In this document: piece after piece, positions 24,008-32,771 of the stretch
How the letters are laid out: each line of letters begins with the position of its first letter
Numbering within the stretch: position 1 is the stretch's first letter
Notes under the pieces: generated by a model
Seen by the model: only the letters and a program-made list of their open reading frames with translations
What the model was told of the DNA's origin: nothing
The model's database searches: none
NCBI RefSeq assembly: GCF_963676325.1
Contig: NZ_OY781099.1
Span: 3,100,001 to 3,164,000, forward strand
Direction of reading: 5' to 3'
Length of the DNA: 64,000 nt
Origin: an uncultured Bacteroides sp.
GTDB lineage: Bacteria; Bacteroidota; Bacteroidia; Bacteroidales; Bacteroidaceae
Position numbers and translations under genes: made by a program

Positions 24008-24907
24008 TTATTTTGACCCCAAATATAAGAATATCATTCCAATTAGCACTAAAAGAAGATCAATTGCTTTGCTTTTTAAATTCTTTTCACGGAACAACAT
24101 TGCACCAAAGATAAAAGAAACAATCACACTACTTCTACGAATCATTGAAACAATAGAAATCATAGAATCACTATAGCTGAGAGCGTAGAAATAAACAAAA
24201 TCAGCAGCAGAGAGGAATACGGAGATTAGAATAATGCTCCAGTCCCAACGAAAAGGAGTAGTTTCTTTTCGTTTTGGGAACCATAAAAGCAATAGAACAC
24301 CACCCATAATGAAAAGCTGATAAACATTATACCACGACTGAATCAACATAGGATTAAACTGATTCATCAGGTATTTATCGTACAATCCGCTAATGGCTCC
24401 TGTTATGGCTGCTAATATAATAAAGAGAACCCATTTATTATTTTTAAAATCGATTCCTTCTTTTTTACCCGAACGACTTAACATAAAAAATGATGCTACT
24501 GCTAACAGCACTCCCACCCATTGATAAAGATTGAGACGTTCACCAAACACAATCATTGCACCAATCAACACCATTACCGGACGGGTAGCATTAATAGGCC
24601 CAACAATAGTCAGCGGTAAATGCTTCATTCCGAAATAACCAAAAATCCAGGATGAAAGAACAATACCTGATTTAAGTAATACATATTTGTGCACTTCCCA
24701 TCCTTCCACGGGAACATAGAATATTGTATTGCTAATCCATTCCTGCCCCATGGCGGAACAAACTATAAACGGAACAAATATCAGACTTGAAAACAGCGTA
24801 TTAAAAAACAATACCGGCAGAACCGCATTTTCTTTTAACGACTTTTTCTTGAAAACATCATAAAAGCCCAGTAGAAGGGCTGAAGTAAAAGCTAATAATA
24901 ACCACAT
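24008..24907 (-). CDS. DMT/EamA family transporter
   Basis: A 299-residue integral membrane protein with ten predicted helices arranged as two EamA repeats. First repeat: LLLAFTSALLLGFYDVFKKKSL and PLTIVGPINATRPVMVLIGAMIVFGERL. Second repeat: ITGAISGLYDKYLM and SMIRRSSVIVSFIFGAMLFREK. It is probably an inner-membrane exporter or importer of a small metabolite; the substrate cannot be predicted. Its start lies 3 bases after the truA stop, so it is co-transcribed and perhaps translationally coupled. Confidence 0.85.
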   Translation of the reverse strand: MWLLLAFTSALLLGFYDVFKKKSLKENAVLPVLFFNTLFSSLIFVPFIVCSAMGQEWISNTIFYVPVEGWEVHKYVLLKSGIVLSSWIFGYFGMKHLPLTIVGPINATRPVMVLIGAMIVFGERLNLYQWVGVLLAVASFFMLSRSGKKEGIDFKNNKWVLFIILAAITGAISGLYDKYLMNQFNPMLIQSWYNVYQLFIMGGVLLLLWFPKRKETTPFRWDWSIILISVFLSAADFVYFYALSYSDSMISIVSMIRRSSVIVSFIFGAMLFREKNLKSKAIDLLLVLIGMIFLYLGSK

Positions 24908-24910
24908 ATC

Positions 24911-25663
24911 TTATATAAAAATTTCAGCAGGATATTCAATATCCACCAGGAACAACGCATGTCCCGGAACAGAAGCACCTGCTTTACATCTGTCTTTTTG
25001 TTCTATTACCTTTCGGAATTCTTCAATACTTAATTTGCCACGCCCCACTTCAACCAAAGTACCAACAATAGCCCGCACCATATTTCTGAGAAAACGATCG
25101 GCTTTAATGGTAAACACCCAAGTTGTTTCATCTTCTTGAACCCATTCAGCATGCATTATCTTACAATTATTCGTTTTAGCATCAGTATGCAGTTTGCTAA
25201 AGCTGGTAAAATCTATATAATCAAACAATATTTTAGCTGCCTCATTCATTAATTGATAATCAAGCGTACCATGAATTCTGCATTTTAAATGACGATTAAA
25301 AGGCGATTTAACGGTAGTAATATAATATTTATAAGTACGAGAGGTTGCATCAAAGCGGGCATGTGCTTCCGGACTAACGCTACAAACACGATACACCGAA
25401 ATATCCTGTGGAAGAATTCTATTCAATTTATCGGCCAATAAAACGAGATCGGTTATTTCTTTTTCTGAATCAAAATGCGCTACCATTAATCTGGCATGAA
25501 CACCGGCATCTGTTCTTCCGGCTCCAACAACCGGCGTTTCTACCCGAAGAAGAGTAGAAAGCGCTTTTTCGAGACATTCCTGTACACTTATGCCATTAGG
25601 TTGAACCTGCCAACCGTGATAATTTGTTCCTTCGTAGGCTAAATAGATAAAGTATCGTTGCAC
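24911..25663 (-). CDS. truA: tRNA pseudouridine synthase A
   Basis: A 250-residue enzyme making pseudouridine at positions 38-40 of tRNA anticodon arms. The catalytic aspartate is in GAGRTDAGVHA (Asp52). YLAYEGTNYHGWQVQPN at the N-terminus and FLRNMVRAIVGTLVEVG near the C-terminus are family blocks. Length is normal. A -7 box, TAACTTTG, at 25691-25684 just upstream places it first in its operon. Confidence 0.96.
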   Translation of the reverse strand: MQRYFIYLAYEGTNYHGWQVQPNGISVQECLEKALSTLLRVETPVVGAGRTDAGVHARLMVAHFDSEKEITDLVLLADKLNRILPQDISVYRVCSVSPEAHARFDATSRTYKYYITTVKSPFNRHLKCRIHGTLDYQLMNEAAKILFDYIDFTSFSKLHTDAKTNNCKIMHAEWVQEDETTWVFTIKADRFLRNMVRAIVGTLVEVGRGKLSIEEFRKVIEQKDRCKAGASVPGHALFLVDIEYPAEIFI

Positions 25664-25683
25664 GCGTATTCTAAATTTTGGTG

Positions 25684-25691
25684 CAAAGTTA
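25684..25691 (-). promoter_or_regulatory. -7 element for the truA operon
   Basis: TAACTTTG on the minus strand fits TAnnTTTG, only 20 bases before the truA start codon, giving a very short leader. It lies between the stop of the DUF5715 gene and truA. Confidence 0.5.
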
Positions 25692-25715
25692 CATTTTTTT
25701 TCTTTAAATGAGTTT

Positions 25716-26366
25716 CTATCTGGCAGTAATATGAAAACAGCCTTGCTTCAATTCATACTTCACATAACAAGTTTCTGCTTTACGAAGATCGCGCAACACT
25801 TCCGACAGCACAAGCTTTAAAGTGTCTTTATTAACATCCTGCATCGGGCGATCGCCCTCAACTTTTTCAAAACGTTTCCAGCTAACATCAAATGTAGTTC
25901 CATAGAAATGAGCAGAATTTTCAGAAGCATTTCCATTATGGTGACGCAGTTTACGAACATCATCAAGTGTTCTAAGTACAGAAGTAACAACTACCTTATA
26001 AGGATTTAATCCTTTAGCTTCCAAAGAATCAAGAAAATTAGAGCCAACACTTGAAAGCAAATCACCAGCCTTAGGTATCAGATAAGGAAGAGAATGAGTA
26101 AGCGAATCCACCACATAATAGTCATTATCCTCAATCCGAACCAAACGCCCTTTCATCTTTTCCACTTCTTCTCTGGAATGAGCCGGATGAATGCCTATTC
26201 TTTGGGCTATTGAAAGCTGCAAATCATTCAAATCTCCAAAAGAACGTTTAAAACTAATCACGCCTCGTATGTTTCTCGGATGATTTAACTTCAGAGTTTT
26301 ATCCTTACATGCAGACAAACAGCAAATTAGTAATAAAGAACAGATAAAGGGGATTAATTTACGCAT
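25716..26366 (-). CDS. DUF5715 family lipoprotein
   Basis: A 216-residue protein with a lipoprotein signal (lipobox LSAC, Cys20). The central part has VVTSVLRTLDDVRKLRHHNGNAS followed by SAHFYGTTFDVSW, the His and Asp spacing seen in zinc DD/LD-carboxypeptidases of the M15 type; a further His occurs near the end (GCFHITAR). DUF5715 proteins are Bacteroidales envelope proteins thought to have this fold. A peptidoglycan peptidase role is possible but not shown. A -7 box TATATTTG lies at 26417-26410. Confidence 0.8.
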   Translation of the reverse strand: MRKLIPFICSLLLICCLSACKDKTLKLNHPRNIRGVISFKRSFGDLNDLQLSIAQRIGIHPAHSREEVEKMKGRLVRIEDNDYYVVDSLTHSLPYLIPKAGDLLSSVGSNFLDSLEAKGLNPYKVVVTSVLRTLDDVRKLRHHNGNASENSAHFYGTTFDVSWKRFEKVEGDRPMQDVNKDTLKLVLSEVLRDLRKAETCYVKYELKQGCFHITAR

Positions 26367-26494
26367 CTGAAAGACTATTATTGGGTTTCGAATTACATAT
26401 TTATATGTGCAAATATATATTAAAAACTAGTTCAAAAAAAGTGATCTTCTAAATAAATTACGGCATAAAACTAAAAGAATCCAAACGAAATGAT

Positions 26495-26502
26495 TAAATT
26501 TG
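26495..26502 (+). promoter_or_regulatory. -7 element for phoH-purC
   Basis: TAAATTTG matches TAnnTTTG, 42 bases before the phoH start codon. It is divergent from the DUF5715 promoter. Confidence 0.5.
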
Positions 26503-26543
26503 CAGGCAATTCAGAATTAACATAGATCCTTTAAATTGATTCA

Positions 26544-27524
26544 ATGATAGAAAAACTGATTGTTCTTGAAGAAATAGATCCGGTTATCTTCTATGGCGTG
26601 AATAATGCCAACATTCAACTGATAAAAGCCTTATATCCTAAATTAAGGATAGTTGCACGCGGAAATGTAATTAAGGTGATGGGTGATGAAGAAGAAATGT
26701 GCGCTTTTGAAGAGAATATATTAGCATTAGAAAAACATTGTGCTCAATACAATTCTCTGAAAGAAGAAGTTATTATTGATATTATTAAGGGAAATGCTCC
26801 GCAGACTGAAAAAAGCGGAAACGTAATAGTATTCAGTGTAACCGGTAAACCTATTATTCCACGAAGTGACAATCAGTTGAAACTTGTGGAAGGATTTGAA
26901 AAGAGTGATATGTTATTTGCAATTGGTCCTGCCGGTTCTGGAAAGACATATACTTCCATTGCTTTGGCAGTCAGAGCACTGAAACAAAAAGAGATAAAAA
27001 AGATCATCCTCAGCCGTCCGGCAGTTGAAGCCGGTGAGAAACTTGGTTTCCTTCCGGGAGACATAAAAGAAAAGATTGATCCTTATCTGCAACCGCTTTA
27101 CGATGCACTTCAGGATATGATTCCAGCTGCCAAGTTGAAAGAATATATAGATCTTAATGTGATTCAGATTGCCCCACTAGCTTTTATGCGTGGGCGTACA
27201 CTAAATGATGCAGTGGTTATTCTTGATGAAGCGCAAAACACTACTACCCAGCAAATCAAGATGTTTCTTACCCGCATGGGAATGAATACAAAAATGATTA
27301 TAACAGGAGACCTCACTCAAATTGACCTTCCAGCCGCCCAGACCTCCGGATTAGTTCAGGCTATGAAGATTCTGAAAGGAGTAAAAGGAATCAGTTTCGT
27401 GGAACTTGGAAAGAAAGATATTGTTCGTCACAAATTGGTAACACGAATTGTCGACGCTTATGAAAAGTTCGATGAGAAAAAGAAAAAAGAGAAATTAGAA
27501 GAATCCCAAAAACAAATACAATAA
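26544..27524 (+). CDS. phoH: PhoH-like ATPase
   Basis: A 326-residue cytoplasmic ATPase linked to RNA metabolism. A KH-like N-terminal region (about 1-85) precedes the PhoH domain with Walker A GPAGSGKTYTS (128-138), SRPAVEAGEKLGFLPGD, Walker B VVILDEAQN (about 226-234) and the TGDLTQIDLP sensor. The stop codon overlaps the purC start by one base (TAATG), so the pair is translationally coupled. Confidence 0.93.
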   Translation: MIEKLIVLEEIDPVIFYGVNNANIQLIKALYPKLRIVARGNVIKVMGDEEEMCAFEENILALEKHCAQYNSLKEEVIIDIIKGNAPQTEKSGNVIVFSVTGKPIIPRSDNQLKLVEGFEKSDMLFAIGPAGSGKTYTSIALAVRALKQKEIKKIILSRPAVEAGEKLGFLPGDIKEKIDPYLQPLYDALQDMIPAAKLKEYIDLNVIQIAPLAFMRGRTLNDAVVILDEAQNTTTQQIKMFLTRMGMNTKMIITGDLTQIDLPAAQTSGLVQAMKILKGVKGISFVELGKKDIVRHKLVTRIVDAYEKFDEKKKKEKLEESQKQIQ

Positions 27525-28468
27525 TGAGCAAAGCATTAGTAAAAACAGATTTTAATTTTCCGGGACAAAAGAGTGTTTACCACGGAAAAGTACGCGATGT
27601 GTATAATATCAATGACGAATTATTGGTGATGGTTGTAAGTGACCGCATCTCTGCATTCGACGTTATTCTGCCCGAAGGTATTCCTTATAAGGGACAAGTA
27701 TTGAATCAGATTGCAGCCAAATTCCTTGATGCAACTGCTGATATTGTGCCAAACTGGAAAATTGCAACTCCAGACCCAATGGTTACTGTAGGTATTAAAT
27801 GTGTTCCTTTCGAAGTAGAAATGGTTGTACGTGGTTACCTTACCGGTCATGCATGGAGAGAATACAAAGAAGGGAAACGTACACTTTGTGGCGTAGCAAT
27901 GCCTGAGGGTATGAAAGAAAACCAACCTTTCCCAACTCCTATCATTACTCCAACAACTAAGGCTTACGAAGGTCATGACGAAGATATCTCTAAAGAAGAG
28001 ATCATAGCACAGGGTATTGTGAGCAAGGAAGACTATGAACAATTAGAGAAATATACATTGGCTGTTTACGCTCGCGGATGTGAGATTGCAAAGCAAATGG
28101 GCCTTATCCTTGTTGATACAAAGTACGAATTTGGAAAGAAGGATGGCAAGATTATCCTGATGGACGAAATTCACACTCCTGACTCTTCACGTTATTTCTA
28201 TGCTGAAGGTTTTGAAGAACGTTTGGCTAAGAACGAACCACAGAAACAGTTATCAAAAGAGTTTGTTCGCCAATGGCTTATCGAAAACGGATTCCAGGGA
28301 AAAGAAGGACAACAGGTTCCTGCAATGACTGAAGAATACGTAAACAGTGTAGCTGAACGTTACATTGAATTATATGAAAACATCGTTGGAGAAAAGTTTG
28401 TAAAAGCTAGTCTTGATGATGTTGCAGCTAGAATTGAAAAGAATGTAACAGCATTCCTTACTAAATAA
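27524..28468 (+). CDS. purC: SAICAR synthetase
   Basis: A 314-residue enzyme that joins CAIR and aspartate in purine synthesis. Clear blocks: GKVRDVYNINDELLVMVVSDR, SAFDVILPEGIPYKGQVLNQIA, EMVVRGYLTGHAWREY and KIILMDEIHTPDSSRYF. It belongs to the longer form of the family. It starts on the last base of the phoH stop codon and ends at a clear terminator, so phoH-purC forms a two-gene operon. Confidence 0.96.
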   Translation: MSKALVKTDFNFPGQKSVYHGKVRDVYNINDELLVMVVSDRISAFDVILPEGIPYKGQVLNQIAAKFLDATADIVPNWKIATPDPMVTVGIKCVPFEVEMVVRGYLTGHAWREYKEGKRTLCGVAMPEGMKENQPFPTPIITPTTKAYEGHDEDISKEEIIAQGIVSKEDYEQLEKYTLAVYARGCEIAKQMGLILVDTKYEFGKKDGKIILMDEIHTPDSSRYFYAEGFEERLAKNEPQKQLSKEFVRQWLIENGFQGKEGQQVPAMTEEYVNSVAERYIELYENIVGEKFVKASLDDVAARIEKNVTAFLTK

Positions 28469-28477
28469 ATTACTTCT

Positions 28478-28522
28478 GAATGAATAATAGGTGGTTTTGC
28501 CCCTATTATTCATTCGTTTTTA
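28478..28522 (+). terminator. Terminator of phoH-purC
   Basis: Arms GAATGAATAATAGG (28478-28491) and CCTATTATTCATTC (28502-28515) pair perfectly and are followed by GTTTTTATT. It lies 10 bases past the purC stop. Confidence 0.9.
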
Positions 28523-28568
28523 TTACAGCACATATTTATTTTTAATTTATTCATTGTCTTTCTCATTC

Positions 28569-29306
28569 ATGAAATATCCCCAAGAAGAAATAAAGCCTTA
28601 TAGCTCCGACGGCAAGAAAGCTGTTCAAGTAGAGAAGATGTTTGATAACATTGCTCGTCATTATGACCTGTTAAATCATGCCCTTTCTTTAGGCATCGAC
28701 AAAGGATGGAGACGTAAAGCTATTGCTTGGCTCAAGCCTTTCCACCCACAAAAGATGATGGACGTTGCTACCGGAACAGGAGATTTTGCTATTCAGGCTT
28801 ACCGGGATCTTTTACCGAAAGAACTTATTGGTACAGACATTTCAGAGGGAATGATGAAGATAGGAAGAGAAAAAGTTCAGAAAATTGGTCTGGACAAAAA
28901 AATCTCTTTTGCCAAAGAAGATTGCACAAATCTTTCATTCGAAGATAATACTTTTGATGCGATAACTGTTGCCTTTGGCATCCGTAACTTCGAGAACCTT
29001 GATAAAGGACTCTCGGAAATGCATAGGGTACTAGGAGAAAACGGACATCTGGTTATATTGGAACTAACTACTCCAGACTCTTTCCCTATGAAACAGTTAT
29101 TTGCCATTTATTCAAAAGTTGTAATTCCTACTCTAGGCAAGCTCCTATCTAAAGATAGCAATGCTTATACTTATCTGCCTCAAACCATTCAGGCTTTTCC
29201 ACAAGGTGAAGTTATGAAGGGAGTAATTGAAAAGGCTGGATTTAAAGATGTTGCTTTCAAGCGACTGACTTTCGGTATTTGTACACTCTACACTGCTACA
29301 AAATAA
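28569..29306 (+). CDS. ubiE: Demethylmenaquinone methyltransferase (UbiE/MenG)
   Basis: A 245-residue SAM-dependent methyltransferase for the last step of menaquinone synthesis. Motifs: KMFDNIARHYDLLNHALSLG (23-42), SAM-binding DVATGTGDFA (65-74), VAFGIRNFENLDKGLSEMHR and GHLVILELTTPDS. I chose the ATG at 28569; the open frame back to 28491 crosses the purC terminator. aroE follows 21 bases later. Confidence 0.95.
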   Translation: MKYPQEEIKPYSSDGKKAVQVEKMFDNIARHYDLLNHALSLGIDKGWRRKAIAWLKPFHPQKMMDVATGTGDFAIQAYRDLLPKELIGTDISEGMMKIGREKVQKIGLDKKISFAKEDCTNLSFEDNTFDAITVAFGIRNFENLDKGLSEMHRVLGENGHLVILELTTPDSFPMKQLFAIYSKVVIPTLGKLLSKDSNAYTYLPQTIQAFPQGEVMKGVIEKAGFKDVAFKRLTFGICTLYTATK

Positions 29307-29327
29307 CAAAAATATAAATCTATTTTT

Positions 29328-30071
29328 ATGCAAAAATATGGATTAATAGGCTATCCACTCAAACATTCGTTCTCGATTGGATACTTCAACGAAAAGTTCA
29401 AATCAGAGAGTATTGATGCCGAATATGTAAACTTTGAGATTCCGGATATTAAAGATTTTAAGGCAATAATTGAAGAAAATCCCAATCTTTGCGGAATGAA
29501 TGTTACTATTCCATACAAAGAACAAGTGATTCCTTTTCTTGACGAACTGAGCCAGAATGCTGCTGACATTGGTGCAGTAAATGTAATTAAGATTATCCGT
29601 CAAAAAGGGAAAGTTAAACTAGTTGGTTATAACTCAGACATCATTGGTTTCTCACAATCTATTGAACCTTTTCTGTCAAAAGGAGATCACAAGAAGGCAC
29701 TTGTTCTGGGAACAGGAGGAGCTTCTAAGGCTATTTTTCACGGATTAAAAAATTTAGGAATAGCGGGTACTTATGTTTCACGTACCAAACAGCCTGGTAT
29801 GCTTACTTATGGTGAGCTTACTCCTGAAATTATAGCCGAAAACACTATTATTGTAAATTGTACTCCTCTAGGTATGTTCCCAAAAGTAGACTCTTGTCCC
29901 GATATTCCTTATGAGTTGCTTACCCCGAAACATTTACTGTATGATTTAATATACAATCCGGATACAACTCTTTTTATGAAAAAAGGAGCAGAAAAGGGTG
30001 CAAAAACTAAGAATGGTCTGGAAATGCTTTTATTACAGGCTTTCGCCGGATGGGAAATCTGGAATAAATAA
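29328..30071 (+). CDS. aroE: Shikimate dehydrogenase
   Basis: A 247-residue enzyme reducing 3-dehydroshikimate in the aromatic amino acid pathway. Substrate-binding IGYPLKHSFS (8-17), NVTIPYKEQV (catalytic Lys64), the ADIGAVN turn (Asp80), the NADP-binding LVLGTGGASKAI and C-terminal GLEMLLLQAFAGWEIW are present. It is slightly shorter than the E. coli enzyme, as is usual in Bacteroidetes. It sits in a row with ubiE and a membrane-anchored hydrolase at 8 bases. Confidence 0.95.
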   Translation: MQKYGLIGYPLKHSFSIGYFNEKFKSESIDAEYVNFEIPDIKDFKAIIEENPNLCGMNVTIPYKEQVIPFLDELSQNAADIGAVNVIKIIRQKGKVKLVGYNSDIIGFSQSIEPFLSKGDHKKALVLGTGGASKAIFHGLKNLGIAGTYVSRTKQPGMLTYGELTPEIIAENTIIVNCTPLGMFPKVDSCPDIPYELLTPKHLLYDLIYNPDTTLFMKKGAEKGAKTKNGLEMLLLQAFAGWEIWNK

Positions 30072-30079
30072 ATGATTAT

Positions 30080-31042
30080 ATGGATAGAATTAAGTTGATT
30101 AAAAGATTTAGATATGTGCTTCTCGCATTAATGGTTATTCTTTTGGGAGGCATTACCTGGGGAAGCTTTTACATGCTTGATTATTCACTAAATTCTAATC
30201 ATGAAGGAAAAGATGAAAAAGGATCCTACAAGTATATGTATGAAAATTATCCTTATCTGCATCAATGGGTGGATAGTCTCAACCAAGCATCTGCTCTAAA
30301 AGATACTTTTATAATCGGTAATGAGAACACAAAACTTCATGCCTATTATATTGCGGCTAACCGTCCTACAAAAAAAACAGCCATACTTGTTCACGGATAT
30401 ACAGACAATGCCATTCGCATGCTGATGATTGGTCATTTATATAATCACGAGATGAATTATAACGTTATACTACCCGATCTGCATGCACACGGACAAAGCG
30501 AAGGTGACGCCATTCAGATGGGATGGAAGGACCGTCTGGATGTGATTAAATGGATAGACGTGGCAAAAAGACTTTACGGAGACAGTATAAACATCGTAGT
30601 ACATGGCATTTCAATGGGAGCTGCAACAACGATGATGGTAAGTGGGGAAAAACTTCCTGCAAACGTGAAATGCTTTGTGGAAGATTGTGGCTATACAAGT
30701 GTGTGGGATGAGTTTTCTCAGGAACTTAAAAAGCGTTTTGATCTACCTGAATTCCCATTAATGAATTCTACAAGTCTGTTGTGTAAAATTAAATATGGCT
30801 GGACATTTAGAGAAGCCTCTGCACTTAATCAGGTTAGTAAGTGCCATCTGCCAATGTTCTTTATTCATGGAAATGCAGATACGTATGTTCCTACCTGGAT
30901 GGTTTATCCACTCTACAAAGCTAAGCCAGCACCAAAGGAAATATGGATTGTTCAGGGAGCTGAACATGCAAAATCGTATAAACAAAATCCAAAAATGTAT
31001 CTTGCAAAAGTGAGGGCATTCACAAACTCTTATATCAACTGA
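30080..31042 (+). CDS. Membrane-anchored alpha/beta hydrolase
   Basis: A 320-residue protein with one N-terminal membrane helix (about 12-33) and a periplasmic alpha/beta hydrolase domain. The motif KTAILVHGYTDNA gives the oxyanion region. The nucleophile is in VVHGISMGAA, the acid is likely the Asp in HGNADTYVP, and the His is in GAEHAKS. It resembles the Bacteroides S9/BAAT-like hydrolases close to YqkD of Bacillus. The substrate is unknown. It follows aroE by 8 bases and may share its transcript. Confidence 0.85.
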   Translation: MDRIKLIKRFRYVLLALMVILLGGITWGSFYMLDYSLNSNHEGKDEKGSYKYMYENYPYLHQWVDSLNQASALKDTFIIGNENTKLHAYYIAANRPTKKTAILVHGYTDNAIRMLMIGHLYNHEMNYNVILPDLHAHGQSEGDAIQMGWKDRLDVIKWIDVAKRLYGDSINIVVHGISMGAATTMMVSGEKLPANVKCFVEDCGYTSVWDEFSQELKKRFDLPEFPLMNSTSLLCKIKYGWTFREASALNQVSKCHLPMFFIHGNADTYVPTWMVYPLYKAKPAPKEIWIVQGAEHAKSYKQNPKMYLAKVRAFTNSYIN

Positions 31043-31108
31043 TTCTTTTCTTTTTTCACACGAATACTTTTATAAAGTAATGATAAGCAGTAATATCAAA
31101 TACTTTTA

Positions 31109-31116
31109 TATCTTTG
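31109..31116 (+). promoter_or_regulatory. -7 element for the TPM/LemA pair
   Basis: TATCTTTG matches TAnnTTTG and sits 36 bases upstream of the TPM-domain gene start. Confidence 0.45.
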
Positions 31117-31151
31117 ATAAAAAAAGAATGAATAAACGGAAATAGATTATT

Positions 31152-32087
31152 ATGAAATCATCAAAGAATATTATACTTCTCCTTTTATTGAGTTTTTGCT
31201 TTCAGGTAAATGCTCAGGTAAAGGAATACACACTGGAAAACGTTCCCAATGTACGTTTACAAAACAAGATGCGTTATGTGAGCAATCCGGACAGAATATT
31301 GTCACAGGAAGCTTGTGATTCCATTGATAGTATGCTTTCGGCACTTGAACAGAAAACATCAATTGAAGTGACTGTGGTTGTTCTTCCTTCCATTGGAAAC
31401 AATGATTGTTTTGAGTTTGCTCACAACTTATTAAACAAATGGGGAGTAGGAAAAAAAGGCAAGGACAACGGACTAATGATTCTGCTGGTAGAAGACCAGC
31501 GCCACATTCAGTTTGAAACCGGATACGGACTGGAAGGTGATTTACCTGATGCTATCTGCAAAAGAATACAAACTCGTAAAATGAATCCTTTTTTCCGTAA
31601 CAACAACTGGAACGGAGGAATGGTAAGCGGAATTCAGGCTGTATGCGCCCGCCTTGACGGCTCAATGACGAATGATGAAACAAATAATGACGATAATGGG
31701 GGAAACATTCTGTTTCTGTTTTTTGCAGCAGGAGGATTTGTTATACTAGTGGCTTTCTTTGGTGGCATAGCTTCATGGAGAGCTACACGATGTCCTAAAT
31801 GCGGAAAACACAAACTTCAACGAACTGAATCTGTTTTACTATCGGTTCGTAACGGAGTAAGAAAAGAAAAAGTTGTTTATACCTGTCTGAATTGCGGGAA
31901 CAAAGTAGTTCGTGATATTGAGACTACTGATGATGACTTCCGTGGAGGTGGCAGAGGCGGTGGCTTGGCCGGAGGAATATTCCTTGGTGGCTTAGGTGGC
32001 GGTCTTGGCTCCGGAGGAGGAGGATTCAGTGGAGGAAGTTTCGGCGGTGGTATGTCCGGCGGTGGAGGTGCAGGGTCAGATTTCTAA
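31152..32087 (+). CDS. TPM-domain membrane protein with zinc ribbon and glycine-rich tail
   Basis: A 311-residue protein with signal peptide (cut after QVNAQ), a TPM (TLP18.3/Psb32/MOLO-1) phosphatase-like domain at about 35-165 (SIEVTVVVLPSIGNN, WGVGKKGKDNGLMILLVED, ETGYGLEGDLPDA), and a membrane helix about 195-215. A four-cysteine ribbon (CPKCGKHK ... CLNCGNK) follows. The tail (about 255-311) is almost only glycine, serine and phenylalanine and ends GGAGSDF. Such proteins are usually encoded next to LemA, as here, and are thought to act at the membrane; no reaction is assigned. Confidence 0.88.
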   Translation: MKSSKNIILLLLLSFCFQVNAQVKEYTLENVPNVRLQNKMRYVSNPDRILSQEACDSIDSMLSALEQKTSIEVTVVVLPSIGNNDCFEFAHNLLNKWGVGKKGKDNGLMILLVEDQRHIQFETGYGLEGDLPDAICKRIQTRKMNPFFRNNNWNGGMVSGIQAVCARLDGSMTNDETNNDDNGGNILFLFFAAGGFVILVAFFGGIASWRATRCPKCGKHKLQRTESVLLSVRNGVRKEKVVYTCLNCGNKVVRDIETTDDDFRGGGRGGGLAGGIFLGGLGGGLGSGGGGFSGGSFGGGMSGGGGAGSDF

Positions 32088-32111
32088 AAAATAATATAAA
32101 AGAAAATAAAT

Positions 32112-32693
32112 ATGAAAAAATCATTAATTATTACTCTCGCAGTCATTGTACTGCTTATTTTACTTGGCTCAGGCTCTTATAATTCAATGGTAGACAAACA
32201 AGAAGGTGTAACAAAAGCCTGGTCAAATGTGGAAAACCAGTACCAACGTCGTTCAGATCTTATTCCAAACTTGGTTAATACAGTGAAAGGTTATGCTACA
32301 CACGAAAAAAGTACCTTGGAAGGTGTGGTTGCAGCTCGCTCTAAAGCCACACAAATAACCATTGATCCTGATAAATTGACTCCAGAAAAATTGCAGGCTT
32401 ACCAAAAAGCACAGGGCGATGTAACTACAGCTCTTGGCAAACTGTTGGCTATCACCGAGAATTATCCCGATTTAAAAGCTAATCAAAACTTCCTTGAGCT
32501 GCAAGCTCAGCTTGAAGGAACAGAAAACCGTATAGCTGTAGAGCGCGGACGTTTCAACGAATTGGCAAAAGAATATAATGCTTACATCCGTAAATTCCCA
32601 AGAAACATATTTGCTGGTATGTTTGGTTTTGAAAAGAAACCTTATTTTGAAGCAGAAGCAGGTGCTGAAAAAGCTCCAAAAGTGGAGTTCTGA
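32112..32693 (+). CDS. lemA: LemA family protein
   Basis: A 193-residue protein with one N-terminal membrane helix (about 5-25, no cleavage site), then the LemA helical domain: WSNVENQYQRRSDLIPNLVNTVKGYA, LEGVVAARSKATQ, TTALGKLLAITENYPDLKAN and the conserved NRIAVERGRFNE. It is 24 bases behind the TPM gene, the usual pairing. Function is unknown; links to envelope signalling have been suggested for the family. Confidence 0.92.
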   Translation: MKKSLIITLAVIVLLILLGSGSYNSMVDKQEGVTKAWSNVENQYQRRSDLIPNLVNTVKGYATHEKSTLEGVVAARSKATQITIDPDKLTPEKLQAYQKAQGDVTTALGKLLAITENYPDLKANQNFLELQAQLEGTENRIAVERGRFNELAKEYNAYIRKFPRNIFAGMFGFEKKPYFEAEAGAEKAPKVEF

Positions 32694-32701
32694 TATAAAC
32701 A

Positions 32702-32733
32702 TTTGCCTACAACAAAAAAATGCAGTACTTTTG
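32702..32733 (+). promoter_or_regulatory. Promoter of the purM-prfA-pyrF operon
   Basis: TTTG (32702-32705), 20 bases, then TACTTTTG (32726-32733): a textbook Bacteroides -33/-7 pair 38 bases before the purM start. This is one of the clearest promoters in the window. Confidence 0.72.
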
Positions 32734-32771
32734 CATGCTGTATATAAACATCCTTTTATTATAATCAAAAA